Shown: piece after piece, positions 1-7,147 of the stretch | How the letters are laid out: each line of letters starts with the position of its first letter | Numbering within the stretch: position 1 is the stretch's first letter | Origin: GCA-2718595 sp963935005 | Lineage (GTDB): Bacteria > Gemmatimonadota > Gemmatimonadetes > Longimicrobiales > Gaopeijiaceae | Direction of reading: 5' to 3' | NCBI GenBank assembly: GCA_963935005.1 | Contig: CAWWAX010000044.1 | Span: forward strand, 1 to 11,444 | DNA length: 11,444 bases | Translations under genes and position numbers: made by a program | Notes under the pieces: generated by a model | Told to the model about the DNA's origin: nothing | The model's input: the letters and a program-made list of their open reading frames with translations, nothing else | Database searches by the model: none

Positions 1-240
1 TACTGGTACTGCCCTGGCTGGCACCTTAACTGCTTGCCCAGTCCTTGGGTTCCGAGCCATTCGACTCTTACGTGTTTTTACTGCCAAGGTGCCAAAACCC
101 CTGATCTCGATAGTTTCACCCCTCTCTAGTCCACGCTTTGCAGCGTTCAAAAATCCTTCTAGTATTAAAGCACAATCCTTCTTAGTGACTCCTGGACCGA
201 TAGCTTCCATAACCTCTTCTACCAGATCAGCTTTAGTCAT
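1..240 (-). CDS. HU/IHF-family DNA-binding protein, C-terminus cut by the window edge
   Basis: Small basic nucleoid protein that binds and bends DNA as a dimer. The first 80 residues are visible, beginning MTKADLVEEVMEAIG. They contain the dimerisation helices, the conserved turn IRGFGTLAVKTRKSR (about residues 46-60) and the start of the DNA-binding arm, ARNPRTGQAVKVPA. The family is usually about 90-100 residues, so only the last 10-20 are missing and the frame runs cleanly into base 1. The ATG at 240 has a strong AGGAGG ribosome site (245-250), though the spacer is only 4 nt. A promoter candidate at 285-314 suggests transcription separate from carA. HU cannot be told from an IHF subunit here. 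The family call is certain; the exact paralogue is not. Confidence 0.95.
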   Translation of the reverse strand, partial: MTKADLVEEVMEAIGPGVTKKDCALILEGFLNAAKRGLERGETIEIRGFGTLAVKTRKSRMARNPRTGQAVKVPARAVPV

Positions 241-284
241 GGTTCCTCCTGTAATTTATACATAGCCCATTTCTTCTAGCATTA

Positions 285-314
285 ATTAGATCTTTTAAAG
301 GGCTCCGGCGTCAA
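285..314 (-). promoter_or_regulatory. Candidate sigma70-type promoter for the HU gene
   Basis: On the minus strand, TTGACG (314-309) and TCTAAT (290-285) are separated by 18 nt. Each matches the consensus -35 or -10 hexamer at 5 of 6 positions. Transcription would begin near 278 and leave a leader of roughly 38 nt containing the AGGAGG site. This is pattern matching only. Confidence 0.5.
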
Positions 315-460
315 ACTTCAAAAACCACTGCAAAGCACCTTTTCTTTATTCCTCTGATTTATAGGCATACACCAACAACCATTCAATATACTAAACACCT
401 ATACAGATAATTATGTGCACTAGGCAAGCGAACTATAGTAGAAGGAAATTTTATAAACGT

Positions 461-479
461 GTCCGATTAACTTTCGGAC
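461..479 (-). terminator. Possible weak intrinsic terminator after carA
   Basis: A perfect 6-bp inverted repeat (GTCCGA at 461-466, TCGGAC at 474-479) with a 7-nt loop lies about 27 nt past the carA stop. On the minus strand it is followed by ACGTTTATAAAA, a broken rather than continuous U tract. A smaller hairpin (CTCTC/GAGAG, 487-499) lies between it and the stop codon. The location suits carA termination, but the poor U run makes the call tentative. Confidence 0.35.
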
Positions 480-505
480 GTCTTAGCTCTCAAAGAGAGT
501 CAACT

Positions 506-1630
506 CTAGCCCTTTCTTGCTTCCATTAAATCCACGAATTGACCAAAAAGATACTTACTATCGTGCGGTCCTGGAGCGGCTTCAGGGTGATACTGCACTG
601 AAAAGACAGGATGGTTACGATGCATCAGCCCTTCCGCGGTACCGTCATAAAGGTTCACGTGCGTCAATCTTAAGCTTGGGGCTCCTAGTATTTTTTTCTC
701 GTCATTTAAACGAACAGAAAAACCATGATTCTGAGAAGTGATTTCTACTGTATTACAATCAATATTGCGCACTGGATGGTTAGCTCCATGATGACCAAAT
801 GGGAGCTTATACGTTTCAGCTCCAAAAGCTCGGGCAATCAATTGATGTCCGAGGCAAATACCAAAGATAGGAATGTTCCTTTCGACAACTCCTAATATCA
901 CTTCTTTAGCTCTTTTCACGGCAGCAGGATCACCTGGTCCATTAGAGATGAATAATCCATCTGGATCTAATGCTAACACTTGATCCAAGGGTGTATCTGC
1001 TGGGAGAACAGTGACACGACATCCCTTTTCTGATAGAAGTCTAGGGGAGTTGGCTTTGACTCCACAATCATAGGCCACCACGTGGAATTTCTCTGCTCCA
1101 CTAGCCTCTATCTGGTAAGGTTCTGATGTGGAAACTCCTATGCTGAGATCTAGTCCTTCCATTACAGGATGTTTCAACACCATACCAAGCAATTCCGATT
1201 CGCTTACATCCGTTGATGCTATAGCTCCCCGCATTGCCCCTTCCGAACGAATATGCCGAGTCAGAGCTCTAGTATCGACATCAGAAATCCCTACGATATT
1301 GTTGCTTTTTAAGTAATCTTCGATCGAAGATGTCGCTCTCCAAGAAGAATAAACCTCGGGCAGTTCACGCACTACGAAGCCCGCCACTTTAGGACCATCC
1401 GACTCCACGTCAATTGTATTCACTCCATAATTGCCAATTAGTGGATAGGTCATCACAACGTGTTGTCCTGAGTAGGAGGGGTCAGTAAGAATCTCTTGGT
1501 ACCCAGTCATGGAAGTATTGAAGACTACCTCCCCCAACGACGTTGCTGTAGATCCAAACCCCATTCCATCAAAACGTTTCCCATCCTCCAACAGCAGATA
1601 GGCCCGATTCTTTTCTATATTAACAACCAT
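506..1630 (-). CDS. carA: Carbamoyl-phosphate synthase small (glutaminase) subunit
   Basis: Hydrolyses glutamine and channels ammonia to the large subunit CarB, giving carbamoyl phosphate for arginine and pyrimidine synthesis in the cytoplasm. At 374 residues it has normal length. The N-terminal CPSase small-chain domain (about 1-170) carries VVFNTSMTGYQEILTDPSY. The C-terminal class I glutamine amidotransferase domain has SNGPGDP (229-235), the nucleophile Cys259 in GICLGHQ, the FGHHGANHPV segment (278-287) and the catalytic His348/Glu350 pair in QYHPE. The ATG at 1630 has AGGAGG (1641-1646) 10 nt upstream. carB is not adjacent in this window. The gene diverges from the RNase H-like gene across a 170-nt gap and is followed by HU. 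Confidence 0.98.
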   Translation of the reverse strand: MVVNIEKNRAYLLLEDGKRFDGMGFGSTATSLGEVVFNTSMTGYQEILTDPSYSGQHVVMTYPLIGNYGVNTIDVESDGPKVAGFVVRELPEVYSSWRATSSIEDYLKSNNIVGISDVDTRALTRHIRSEGAMRGAIASTDVSESELLGMVLKHPVMEGLDLSIGVSTSEPYQIEASGAEKFHVVAYDCGVKANSPRLLSEKGCRVTVLPADTPLDQVLALDPDGLFISNGPGDPAAVKRAKEVILGVVERNIPIFGICLGHQLIARAFGAETYKLPFGHHGANHPVRNIDCNTVEITSQNHGFSVRLNDEKKILGAPSLRLTHVNLYDGTAEGLMHRNHPVFSVQYHPEAAPGPHDSKYLFGQFVDLMEARKG

Positions 1631-1678
1631 CTGGCCTGTACCTCCTAGTTTTTAATCGACCCAGAATACTGTGGCGAC

Positions 1679-1706
1679 AATGTAAAAGTACTTGGACTGA
1701 CGTCAA
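1679..1706 (-). promoter_or_regulatory. Candidate carA promoter overlapping a TGACGTCA palindrome
   Basis: On the minus strand, TTGACG (1706-1701, 5 of 6 matches) is followed after 16 nt by TACATT (1684-1679, 4 of 6). That places a start site about 40 nt before the carA ATG. The -35 element overlaps a perfect 8-bp palindrome, TGACGTCA (1698-1705), which could be an operator or coincidence. No attenuator or riboswitch structure is evident in the short leader. Confidence 0.35.
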
Positions 1707-1800
1707 GTAAATTACTCCTATCTGTTCCTTTAAGGATCCAGTCCTCCTAACTTCTGATGATGAAAAGTGCTTCAAAATTATATTCCTGCAACCCAACTAC

Positions 1801-2319
1801 ATGAAACCAAAAGAAGAAATCACCATTTATGCCGATGAATCTTGCCTTGGCAATCAATTCCAAAATGCAAAACGCCCTGGTGGCGCAGCTGGCATGCTAG
1901 AATATTGGGCCGAAGATTGTTGGATAAGAAAAGACTATTGGATATCCGAAGCCGACACTACTAACAATAGAATGGCATTAAAAAGTGCTATAGTTGGTCT
2001 AGGGTTCATTGGAAACATTCCGCGGAAAGTCCGTTTCATTTCTGACAGCCAATATCTCATAAAAGGAATGACTGAATGGATCACATCCTGGAAGGCGAAG
2101 GGTTGGAAAAGAAAATCTGGAAACATTGAAAATCTCGCACTTTGGCAAGATTTAGACCGAATAGCTTCAATTCACCGAATAGCATGGGAATGGGTTCGTG
2201 GACATGCTGGCCATCCGCAGAATGAATACGTCGATCATTTGGCAACGACAGCAGCTAAGACGGGCAAGAATTCCGACGCTCTGGTTCAGAGCAACTACTC
2301 CATCTGGACAAATAAATAA
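1801..2319 (+). CDS. RNase HI-like protein with the catalytic Glu replaced by Ala
   Basis: RNase H fold protein of 172 residues, expected to cut the RNA strand of RNA-DNA hybrids if active. Against E. coli RNase HI the aligned landmarks are Asp12 (in YADESCLGN), TTNNRMAL (53-60), Asp82 (in SDSQYLIKGMTEW), His135 (in WVRGHAGHPQNE) and Asp145. The expected metal-binding Glu (the E of NNRMEL) is Ala59, encoded by GCA at 1975-1977; the other three carboxylates and the His are retained. A few extra residues separate GN from the GG pair (18-28). It is the only plus-strand gene, convergent with lipB (39 nt between stops). No Shine-Dalgarno sequence precedes ATG 1801. A TATATT hexamer at 1779-1784 would give a very short leader. 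The fold is clear; whether it is active is not. Confidence 0.9.
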   Translation: MKPKEEITIYADESCLGNQFQNAKRPGGAAGMLEYWAEDCWIRKDYWISEADTTNNRMALKSAIVGLGFIGNIPRKVRFISDSQYLIKGMTEWITSWKAKGWKRKSGNIENLALWQDLDRIASIHRIAWEWVRGHAGHPQNEYVDHLATTAAKTGKNSDALVQSNYSIWTNK

Positions 2320-2358
2320 ACTCAATTACCAGGAATGTGCTTGTAAGGTTTTGACAGG

Positions 2359-3054
2359 TCAGTGCTTATCATCCTTTAGGTTAAAAATCTTTACAAATTC
2401 TGCCACAACAATTTTTGAGACCATTTCCGTCTGAATTCTCTCTCCCAATTCCTTGGAAATCGAAGTGATTTCCACATCCTCTATTCCACAAGGCACGATC
2501 GCATCGAAATATGAAAGATCATTGCAAACATTCAAAGAAAATCCGTGTGAAGTAATCCATTGACTAGAAACTCGGACTCCTATCGCTGCAATCTTTCTAT
2601 CCTCCACCCAAACACCTGTTAAGTTTTCCCTTCTCCTTGCCTCGACAGAAAGTTCCAAGAGAGCATTTATGAGCACTTCTTCCAGATCCCGAAGATATCG
2701 ATGGAGATCTTTCCGGTCGGGCTTGAGATCCAAAATTGGATAGCCGACGAGTTGGCCTGGTCCATGGTACGTTACATCACCTCCACGACCCACCTGAAAC
2801 ACTTCCATTCCAAGATCCATGATCTGTTTTTGTGTCACCAAAATATGTTCTTTAGAAGAAGACTTTCCTACAGTGATGACATGAGGGTGTTCCTGTAATA
2901 ATAGTTGGTCAGACACTTTTCCTGACCGTCTTGATATTACCAGCTCCTTCTGGATTTGAAGGCTCTCCTCATAATCAATCAACCCCAAATCCCTAATTTC
3001 AAGAGCATCTAGATGCATTGAGCTATCCAGACCCACGTATTTTGTATCATGCAT
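2359..3054 (-). CDS. lipB: Octanoyl-[acyl-carrier-protein]:protein N-octanoyltransferase
   Basis: Moves octanoyl groups from acyl carrier protein to lipoyl-domain lysines, the first step of lipoate synthesis; LipA then inserts sulfur. At 231 residues it is close to the family length. It shows RGGDVTYHGPGQ (90-101), Lys154 in RKIAAIGVR and the acyl-carrying Cys189 in VPCGIED, so both catalytic residues are present. The ATG at 3054 overlaps the end of the upstream E2 gene by 8 nt, implying translational coupling; AGAAGG lies about 11 nt upstream. An internal ATG at 3018 (Met13) would fit the shorter N-termini of some homologues and cannot be excluded. Sitting next to a lipoylated E2 fits the role: its product can modify that neighbour. 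lipA is not in the window. Confidence 0.97.
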   Translation of the reverse strand: MHDTKYVGLDSSMHLDALEIRDLGLIDYEESLQIQKELVISRRSGKVSDQLLLQEHPHVITVGKSSSKEHILVTQKQIMDLGMEVFQVGRGGDVTYHGPGQLVGYPILDLKPDRKDLHRYLRDLEEVLINALLELSVEARRRENLTGVWVEDRKIAAIGVRVSSQWITSHGFSLNVCNDLSYFDAIVPCGIEDVEITSISKELGERIQTEMVSKIVVAEFVKIFNLKDDKH

Positions 3055-4435
3055 CCTCTGGAAAGCCTTCTAGTAGCTCTTTAAGTTCCAAGAGAAATCG
3101 TGCAGCATCCGCCCCGTCCACAATTCTGTGATCAAAACCCAAAGAAAAAAGAGAAGTTTTCCGAACTACGATCTCATCTACACCTTTTTCTACATTTTCG
3201 ATCACAACAGGTCGTTTCTCGACAGCACCTAGGGCGAGAATGGCTGACGTCCCTTTCGGGATTATAGGCATCCCCACCAAAGTACCTAGGATCCCTGGAT
3301 TAGTAATCGAAAAAGTAGGTTCTTGGATCTCTTCTGGTGACAGCTCTTTCGATCGGGCTCTAACTGCCAAATCATTAATCTTCGAGGAGGTTTCTATTAG
3401 ACTGAACTCGTCTGCATCCTTGATTACTGGAACAATAAGTCCAGGATTCAGATCAACGGCTATCCCAATATTTACACTAGCTCGATGAATGATATCCTTT
3501 CCAGACAGAACAGCATTGATATTTCTATATTTGACTAAAAGACGAGAGCAAGCCCAGGTCACAAACGCTGTATAGCTAACCCTACGACCTCGAAATTCCT
3601 CCCTCTGAGAGATCCTTACCCTTGCTCTATCGACCGACGAAAAATCCACTTCAATGACTGAATGAACGTGTGGAACCACACGCTTAGCTAGAACCATATG
3701 ATCTGCTGTGAGCTGGCGTAGCCTATCCATAGGGAGAACATCATCACCTAGTCTAATCGGAAAACTTGGATGTTCTACTTTTTTGTAAAAAGTGTCCCAA
3801 ACCTCGATCTCACTGTTAGAATCAAGTTCCCCTTCTGAAGCTGTGCCACGATCAGACAGTGATGAGATGGCATTCTCGGAAACTAGATGGTTTGAATGGA
3901 TTTTCGCATCCTTGATAAACCTAAGAATATCGGTTTTGGTAACTCGCCCTAAATGTCCCGTTCCTGGAACATTGCCAATAGAAATACTGTGTTCTTCAGC
4001 TATTTTTCGAACCACGGGACTAGACTTATCTCTCAATCTTTCGACCTCTGTTGCACTCCCGCTCCGCCCCTCTCCCTCTGTTGCAGTTGTTTTATTGTGA
4101 TTGATCACAGATTTTTTAACTGTCGAATCAACGAGAGAGCTCCTAGGGGGTGGGGAATGATCAGTAGATGAAAACTCTTCTTGTCTGTCACCTGTTTCAA
4201 CGTAGGCAAGTACCGTCCCGACCTCTACGGTTCGACCTTCTTCAACGCAAATTTCCACTATAACTCCTGCAACGGGAGAAGGGATCTCTGCGTCCACCTT
4301 ATCTGTTGATATTTCTAGAATTGGTTCGTCTTTCTCTATATGATGGCCCACTGTTCTTAGCCACTTAGAAACAGTTCCCTCAGCTATGGACTCGCCCATC
4401 TGAGGCATGGGAACTTCGAATCGACTCACGGCCAT
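3047..4435 (-). CDS. Dihydrolipoamide acyltransferase, E2 component of a 2-oxoacid dehydrogenase complex
   Basis: Core E2 subunit that takes the acyl group from E1 on a swinging lipoyl arm and transfers it to CoA. Of 462 residues, 1-82 form one lipoyl domain with the modified Lys46 in STDKVDAE. A polar, Ser/Thr-rich linker follows (about 83-135), then the peripheral-subunit-binding domain (about 138-175, SPVVRKIAEEHSI...GRVTKTDIL) and a second flexible linker. The catalytic domain (about 230-460) contains SITNPGILGTLVGMPII and the active-site motif DHRIVDG with His436 and Asp440. Whether the substrate is pyruvate, 2-oxoglutarate or branched-chain 2-oxoacids cannot be settled, since E1 and E3 are absent here. 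The only Shine-Dalgarno-like sequence, GGAG (4438-4441), is just 2 nt from the ATG. The gene overlaps lipB. Confidence 0.95.
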   Translation of the reverse strand: MAVSRFEVPMPQMGESIAEGTVSKWLRTVGHHIEKDEPILEISTDKVDAEIPSPVAGVIVEICVEEGRTVEVGTVLAYVETGDRQEEFSSTDHSPPPRSSLVDSTVKKSVINHNKTTATEGEGRSGSATEVERLRDKSSPVVRKIAEEHSISIGNVPGTGHLGRVTKTDILRFIKDAKIHSNHLVSENAISSLSDRGTASEGELDSNSEIEVWDTFYKKVEHPSFPIRLGDDVLPMDRLRQLTADHMVLAKRVVPHVHSVIEVDFSSVDRARVRISQREEFRGRRVSYTAFVTWACSRLLVKYRNINAVLSGKDIIHRASVNIGIAVDLNPGLIVPVIKDADEFSLIETSSKINDLAVRARSKELSPEEIQEPTFSITNPGILGTLVGMPIIPKGTSAILALGAVEKRPVVIENVEKGVDEIVVRKTSLFSLGFDHRIVDGADAARFLLELKELLEGFPEDA

Positions 4436-4593
4436 TTCTCCATATCTATGGATATCCCGAGATTAGACGTCCTTACCTACTTCAAATCGAAGGTTATTTA
4501 ATACCCAGTCTACTGAGAATTCTCCCAAAATTCTGTTCAAAACTTCCAGCCTAATATTTGGATTTCTCAAAATTTTGATGAATATTATTTTCT

Positions 4594-4965
4594 CTACTGA
4601 TTCTCAGGCTCTTCTTCTAGTGGATCGACCTCTTCATTTCCAGAATCATCTGCCTCAAGTGTTGGAAGAATCGGCTGTCCTGCAGGAGCTACAGGAGTCA
4701 ACTCCTGGAGCAGTATCGAATCTGGCTGTTGACTTCGGGAGGACATAATAGACAGAACAAGAGCGAGTACCATGAAAGCGGTGCCGGTTGTCCAGGTCAC
4801 CCTAGTCAGCCAAGTAGTAGCTTGGCGACCAGTCAGTACGCCATCGGTGGCCGTCGAACCTCCTCCCATAGCTGCTAGTCCTCCTCCCTTACCAGACTGC
4901 ATCAGCACAACAACAGCCAAAAAGATTCCATCCAAGCATAAGAGTATCAGTAAAAAACTATACAT
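4594..4965 (-). CDS. secG: Protein translocase subunit SecG
   Basis: Small inner-membrane subunit of the SecYEG channel that assists protein export. The 123 residues start with a hydrophobic helix (about 4-22), then the family hallmark LMQSGKGGGLAAMGGG (21-36), a cytoplasmic loop with TGRQATTWLTRVTW and a second hydrophobic helix (about 59-75). A hydrophilic tail (76-123) rich in Pro, Glu and Asp ends EEEPENQ; this makes it longer than the shortest SecG proteins. The ATG at 4965 has AGAAGA (4971-4976) 5 nt upstream. Its position behind tpiA matches the gap-pgk-tpiA-secG order known from diverse bacteria. An 81-nt gap separates it from tpiA and 158 nt separate it from the E2 gene, so a promoter for the E2-lipB pair may lie in the latter gap, though none is convincing. 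Confidence 0.95.
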   Translation of the reverse strand: MYSFLLILLCLDGIFLAVVVLMQSGKGGGLAAMGGGSTATDGVLTGRQATTWLTRVTWTTGTAFMVLALVLSIMSSRSQQPDSILLQELTPVAPAGQPILPTLEADDSGNEEVDPLEEEPENQ

Positions 4966-5046
4966 AAATATCTTCTATTAGTGTGATCTTGTTAATGTTC
5001 TTAAACGTCGCAAGGGGTTCTACTGGTGTCAACCTAGTATACTACT

Positions 5047-5808
5047 CTACAATACCGCCGACTCGATGATTTTTGAGAAGCTTAGTGGATCGAGACTCGC
5101 ACCCCCTACTAGAAGACCATCAACATTCTTCAATTTGAGTAAATCCTCTGAATTGTTTGCATTGACACTGCCCCCGTAGAGTATCTGTGTCGACAAGGAG
5201 GATTCCTCCCCGATTTTCTCTTTCATCTGATTACGAATGAGAGAATGAGCCTCTTCTATTTCATGTGTTTCAGGAAGCAGACCGGTCCCGATTGCCCAGA
5301 CTGGTTCATAAGCAAGTAGCACACCCTTCGGTCCTTGCCCAGAAATTTCGGAAAGAATCGAATCTAATTGTCGGATTATGACTTGCTCTGTGTTCCCCTG
5401 AAGTCTTTCTTCTCTTGTTTCACCTAAACAAACAACTGGCCTTAATCCAGCGGCAATAGTAGTAGAGACTTTATCCTTAACCTCACTATTCGATTCCCCA
5501 AAGAGGTGCCTCCTCTCTGAATGACCGATAAGTACAAATCCTACACCTATAGACACTGCCATTGCTGCAGAATGTTCGCCAGTGAAAGCACCTTCTGTTT
5601 CCCAGTGGATATTTTGAATTCCCAATTCAATTTCAGCACACTGTTTGATCTCTTCGGATACGACTTGAAGAGAAATTGCTGGAGGGAACAAGAGGATTCT
5701 GGGCTTTTTGCTTACAGGTAGATTAGGTAGCAAATTCTCCAAAAACTCTCTTGCTTCATCAGGACCATAATGCATCTTCCAGTTGGCTGCAATTGTCTTT
5801 GTATTCAC
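5047..5808 (-). CDS. tpiA: Triosephosphate isomerase
   Basis: Interconverts dihydroxyacetone phosphate and glyceraldehyde 3-phosphate in glycolysis and gluconeogenesis. The 253-residue TIM barrel shows Asn9 and Lys11 in AANWKM, the electrophile His96 in IGHSERR, the catalytic base Glu168 in AYEPVWAIGTG (166-176, including the mobile loop) and the phosphate-binding YGGSVNANN and LLVGGASLD segments. All catalytic residues are present. The start is GTG (5808-5806), supported by AGGAAA (5817-5822) 8 nt upstream and by family N-terminal length. It lies 31 nt after pgk and is very probably cotranscribed with gap and pgk. Confidence 0.98.
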   Translation of the reverse strand: MNTKTIAANWKMHYGPDEAREFLENLLPNLPVSKKPRILLFPPAISLQVVSEEIKQCAEIELGIQNIHWETEGAFTGEHSAAMAVSIGVGFVLIGHSERRHLFGESNSEVKDKVSTTIAAGLRPVVCLGETREERLQGNTEQVIIRQLDSILSEISGQGPKGVLLAYEPVWAIGTGLLPETHEIEEAHSLIRNQMKEKIGEESSLSTQILYGGSVNANNSEDLLKLKNVDGLLVGGASLDPLSFSKIIESAVL

Positions 5809-5839
5809 TTTAATTATTTCCTATTTCTCCGATTTATTT

Positions 5840-7054
5840 TCATTCATGCTCATCCGACAAAGCTTCAAACCCTGGAAGGGTTTTACCCGAAAGAAACTCC
5901 AAAGTAGCCCCTCCCCCTGTCGAAACATGTGTCATCTTCTCTAAAACACCAGCGGCCTTAGCAGCTGCCGACGAGTCACCTCCTCCTAAAATGACACATG
6001 ACCCTTCTTTCACGGCATTTGCAGCTACTTCAGCCAGTCGAAATGTGCCCGTAGCAAAAGAAGGTACTTCAAACACTCCCATTGGTCCGTTCCAAATCAC
6101 AGTTCCCGATCTCATTATAACGTCCGAAAACATTTGGATAGTGCGGTGGCCAATATCTACAACTCGATCCGATTGAGCTATCCTCCCAATCTTTTTAAGT
6201 TCTGGGCTAACCCCATCAACAATAACCTCTGCGGTCATCACATCTACGGGGAGTAATAACTTATCTCCAAATTCATTCAAGAGCTCTTTCGCAAAATCAA
6301 CAAAATCTTCTTCGACCAAAGATTTTCCAACATTGTGTCCCATTGCAACAAAAAAAGTGTTAGCCATGGCACCGCCGATCACCAAGCTATCCACTCGTTT
6401 CAGCAATGCTTCTATCAAATCAATTTTCCCAGAAATCTTTGCTCCTCCGAGGACACCTACAAAGGGGCGAACTGGTCCCGACAATACTCTACTTAGAACT
6501 GCGATTTCTCTTTCCATAAGGAATCCTGCGACCGATAAACCTCCACACTTCCTAATCGCTGCGGACACACCCGTGGTGGAAGCGTGGGAACGATGAGCCA
6601 TACCGAAAGCATCGTTAACAAAAACTTCAGCGTCGTGACGGATTTCATTTGCCCAAGTTGCATCTTCCTCACTTTCTTCGGGATAGAATCTAGTATTTTC
6701 AAGGATGACAACCCTGCCATCCCTTAAATCCGAAACAGCCTCCCTCGCTTTTGGACCAACCGCTTCAGAACAAAAATGGATTTTTTGACCGAGCAATCTA
6801 CTCAAATGTTCTACTACTGGATTAAGAGATAACTTGGAGTCTCGCTTTCCTCCTGGACGACCTAGGTGTGAAATCAAAACAATTCTGGCACCCGCATCCA
6901 CAAGGTACTCCAGCGTCGGAAGAGTACGTTCAACCCGGCTCAGATCGGTTACCTGGCAAAAACTGTCTAGAGGAACATTATAGTCCACTCGAACTAGCAC
7001 AGTCCGTCCAGTTAATGCCCGAGGTGAAATACTCCTTAAGAGCTTCTTTTTCAT
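5840..7054 (-). CDS. pgk: Phosphoglycerate kinase
   Basis: Transfers phosphate from 1,3-bisphosphoglycerate to ADP, the first ATP-yielding step of glycolysis; it works directly on the product of the adjacent gap gene. The 404 residues are typical in length. The N-terminal substrate domain carries VRVDYNVP (21-28), SHLGRPGG (62-69), ENTRFYPEE (119-127) and VNDAFGMAHRSHAS (146-159). The C-terminal nucleotide domain carries VLGGAKISGKIDLI (201-214), IWNGPMGVFE (320-329), GGGDSSAAA (357-365) and STGGGATLEFLSGK (378-391). No good Shine-Dalgarno lies near the ATG at 7054. The closest AGGAAT is over 15 nt away, and no in-frame ATG, GTG or TTG is seen in the codons just upstream. A 93-nt gap separates it from gap. 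Confidence 0.98.
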   Translation of the reverse strand: MKKKLLRSISPRALTGRTVLVRVDYNVPLDSFCQVTDLSRVERTLPTLEYLVDAGARIVLISHLGRPGGKRDSKLSLNPVVEHLSRLLGQKIHFCSEAVGPKAREAVSDLRDGRVVILENTRFYPEESEEDATWANEIRHDAEVFVNDAFGMAHRSHASTTGVSAAIRKCGGLSVAGFLMEREIAVLSRVLSGPVRPFVGVLGGAKISGKIDLIEALLKRVDSLVIGGAMANTFFVAMGHNVGKSLVEEDFVDFAKELLNEFGDKLLLPVDVMTAEVIVDGVSPELKKIGRIAQSDRVVDIGHRTIQMFSDVIMRSGTVIWNGPMGVFEVPSFATGTFRLAEVAANAVKEGSCVILGGGDSSAAAKAAGVLEKMTHVSTGGGATLEFLSGKTLPGFEALSDEHE

Positions 7055-7147
7055 CAGAATGAGTAAACTTCTATTCCTATTAACATCACTTCCCCACTGA
7101 CGGCTAAACAGAATAGTCCTTGAGAAGAACTAATCAACATATCGTTG

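Noticed and set aside
517..741. Plus-strand frame opposite the 3' part of carA
   Set aside because: It is antisense to a well-supported gene and shows no family motifs.
1801..2319. RNase H-like gene as a phage or transferred insertion
   Set aside because: It is the only plus-strand gene, but it has no flanking repeats, attachment sites, integrase or obviously different base use, and the family is a normal chromosomal one.
3792..4171. Plus-strand open frames of 102 and 72 codons opposite the E2 gene
   Set aside because: They are antisense to a gene with full domain motifs, lie over its low-complexity linker and have no recognisable protein features. They are frame shadows.
4515..4524. 10-bp palindrome GAGAATTCTC, and CAAAATTTTG at 4568-4577, in the secG-E2 gap
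   Set aside because: Short, AT-rich palindromes in an AT-rich gap, with no U tract or promoter context; chance is the simplest explanation.
5027..5032. Consensus TTGACA on the minus strand in the tpiA-secG gap
   Set aside because: No acceptable -10 hexamer lies 16-19 nt downstream, so I do not call a promoter for secG.
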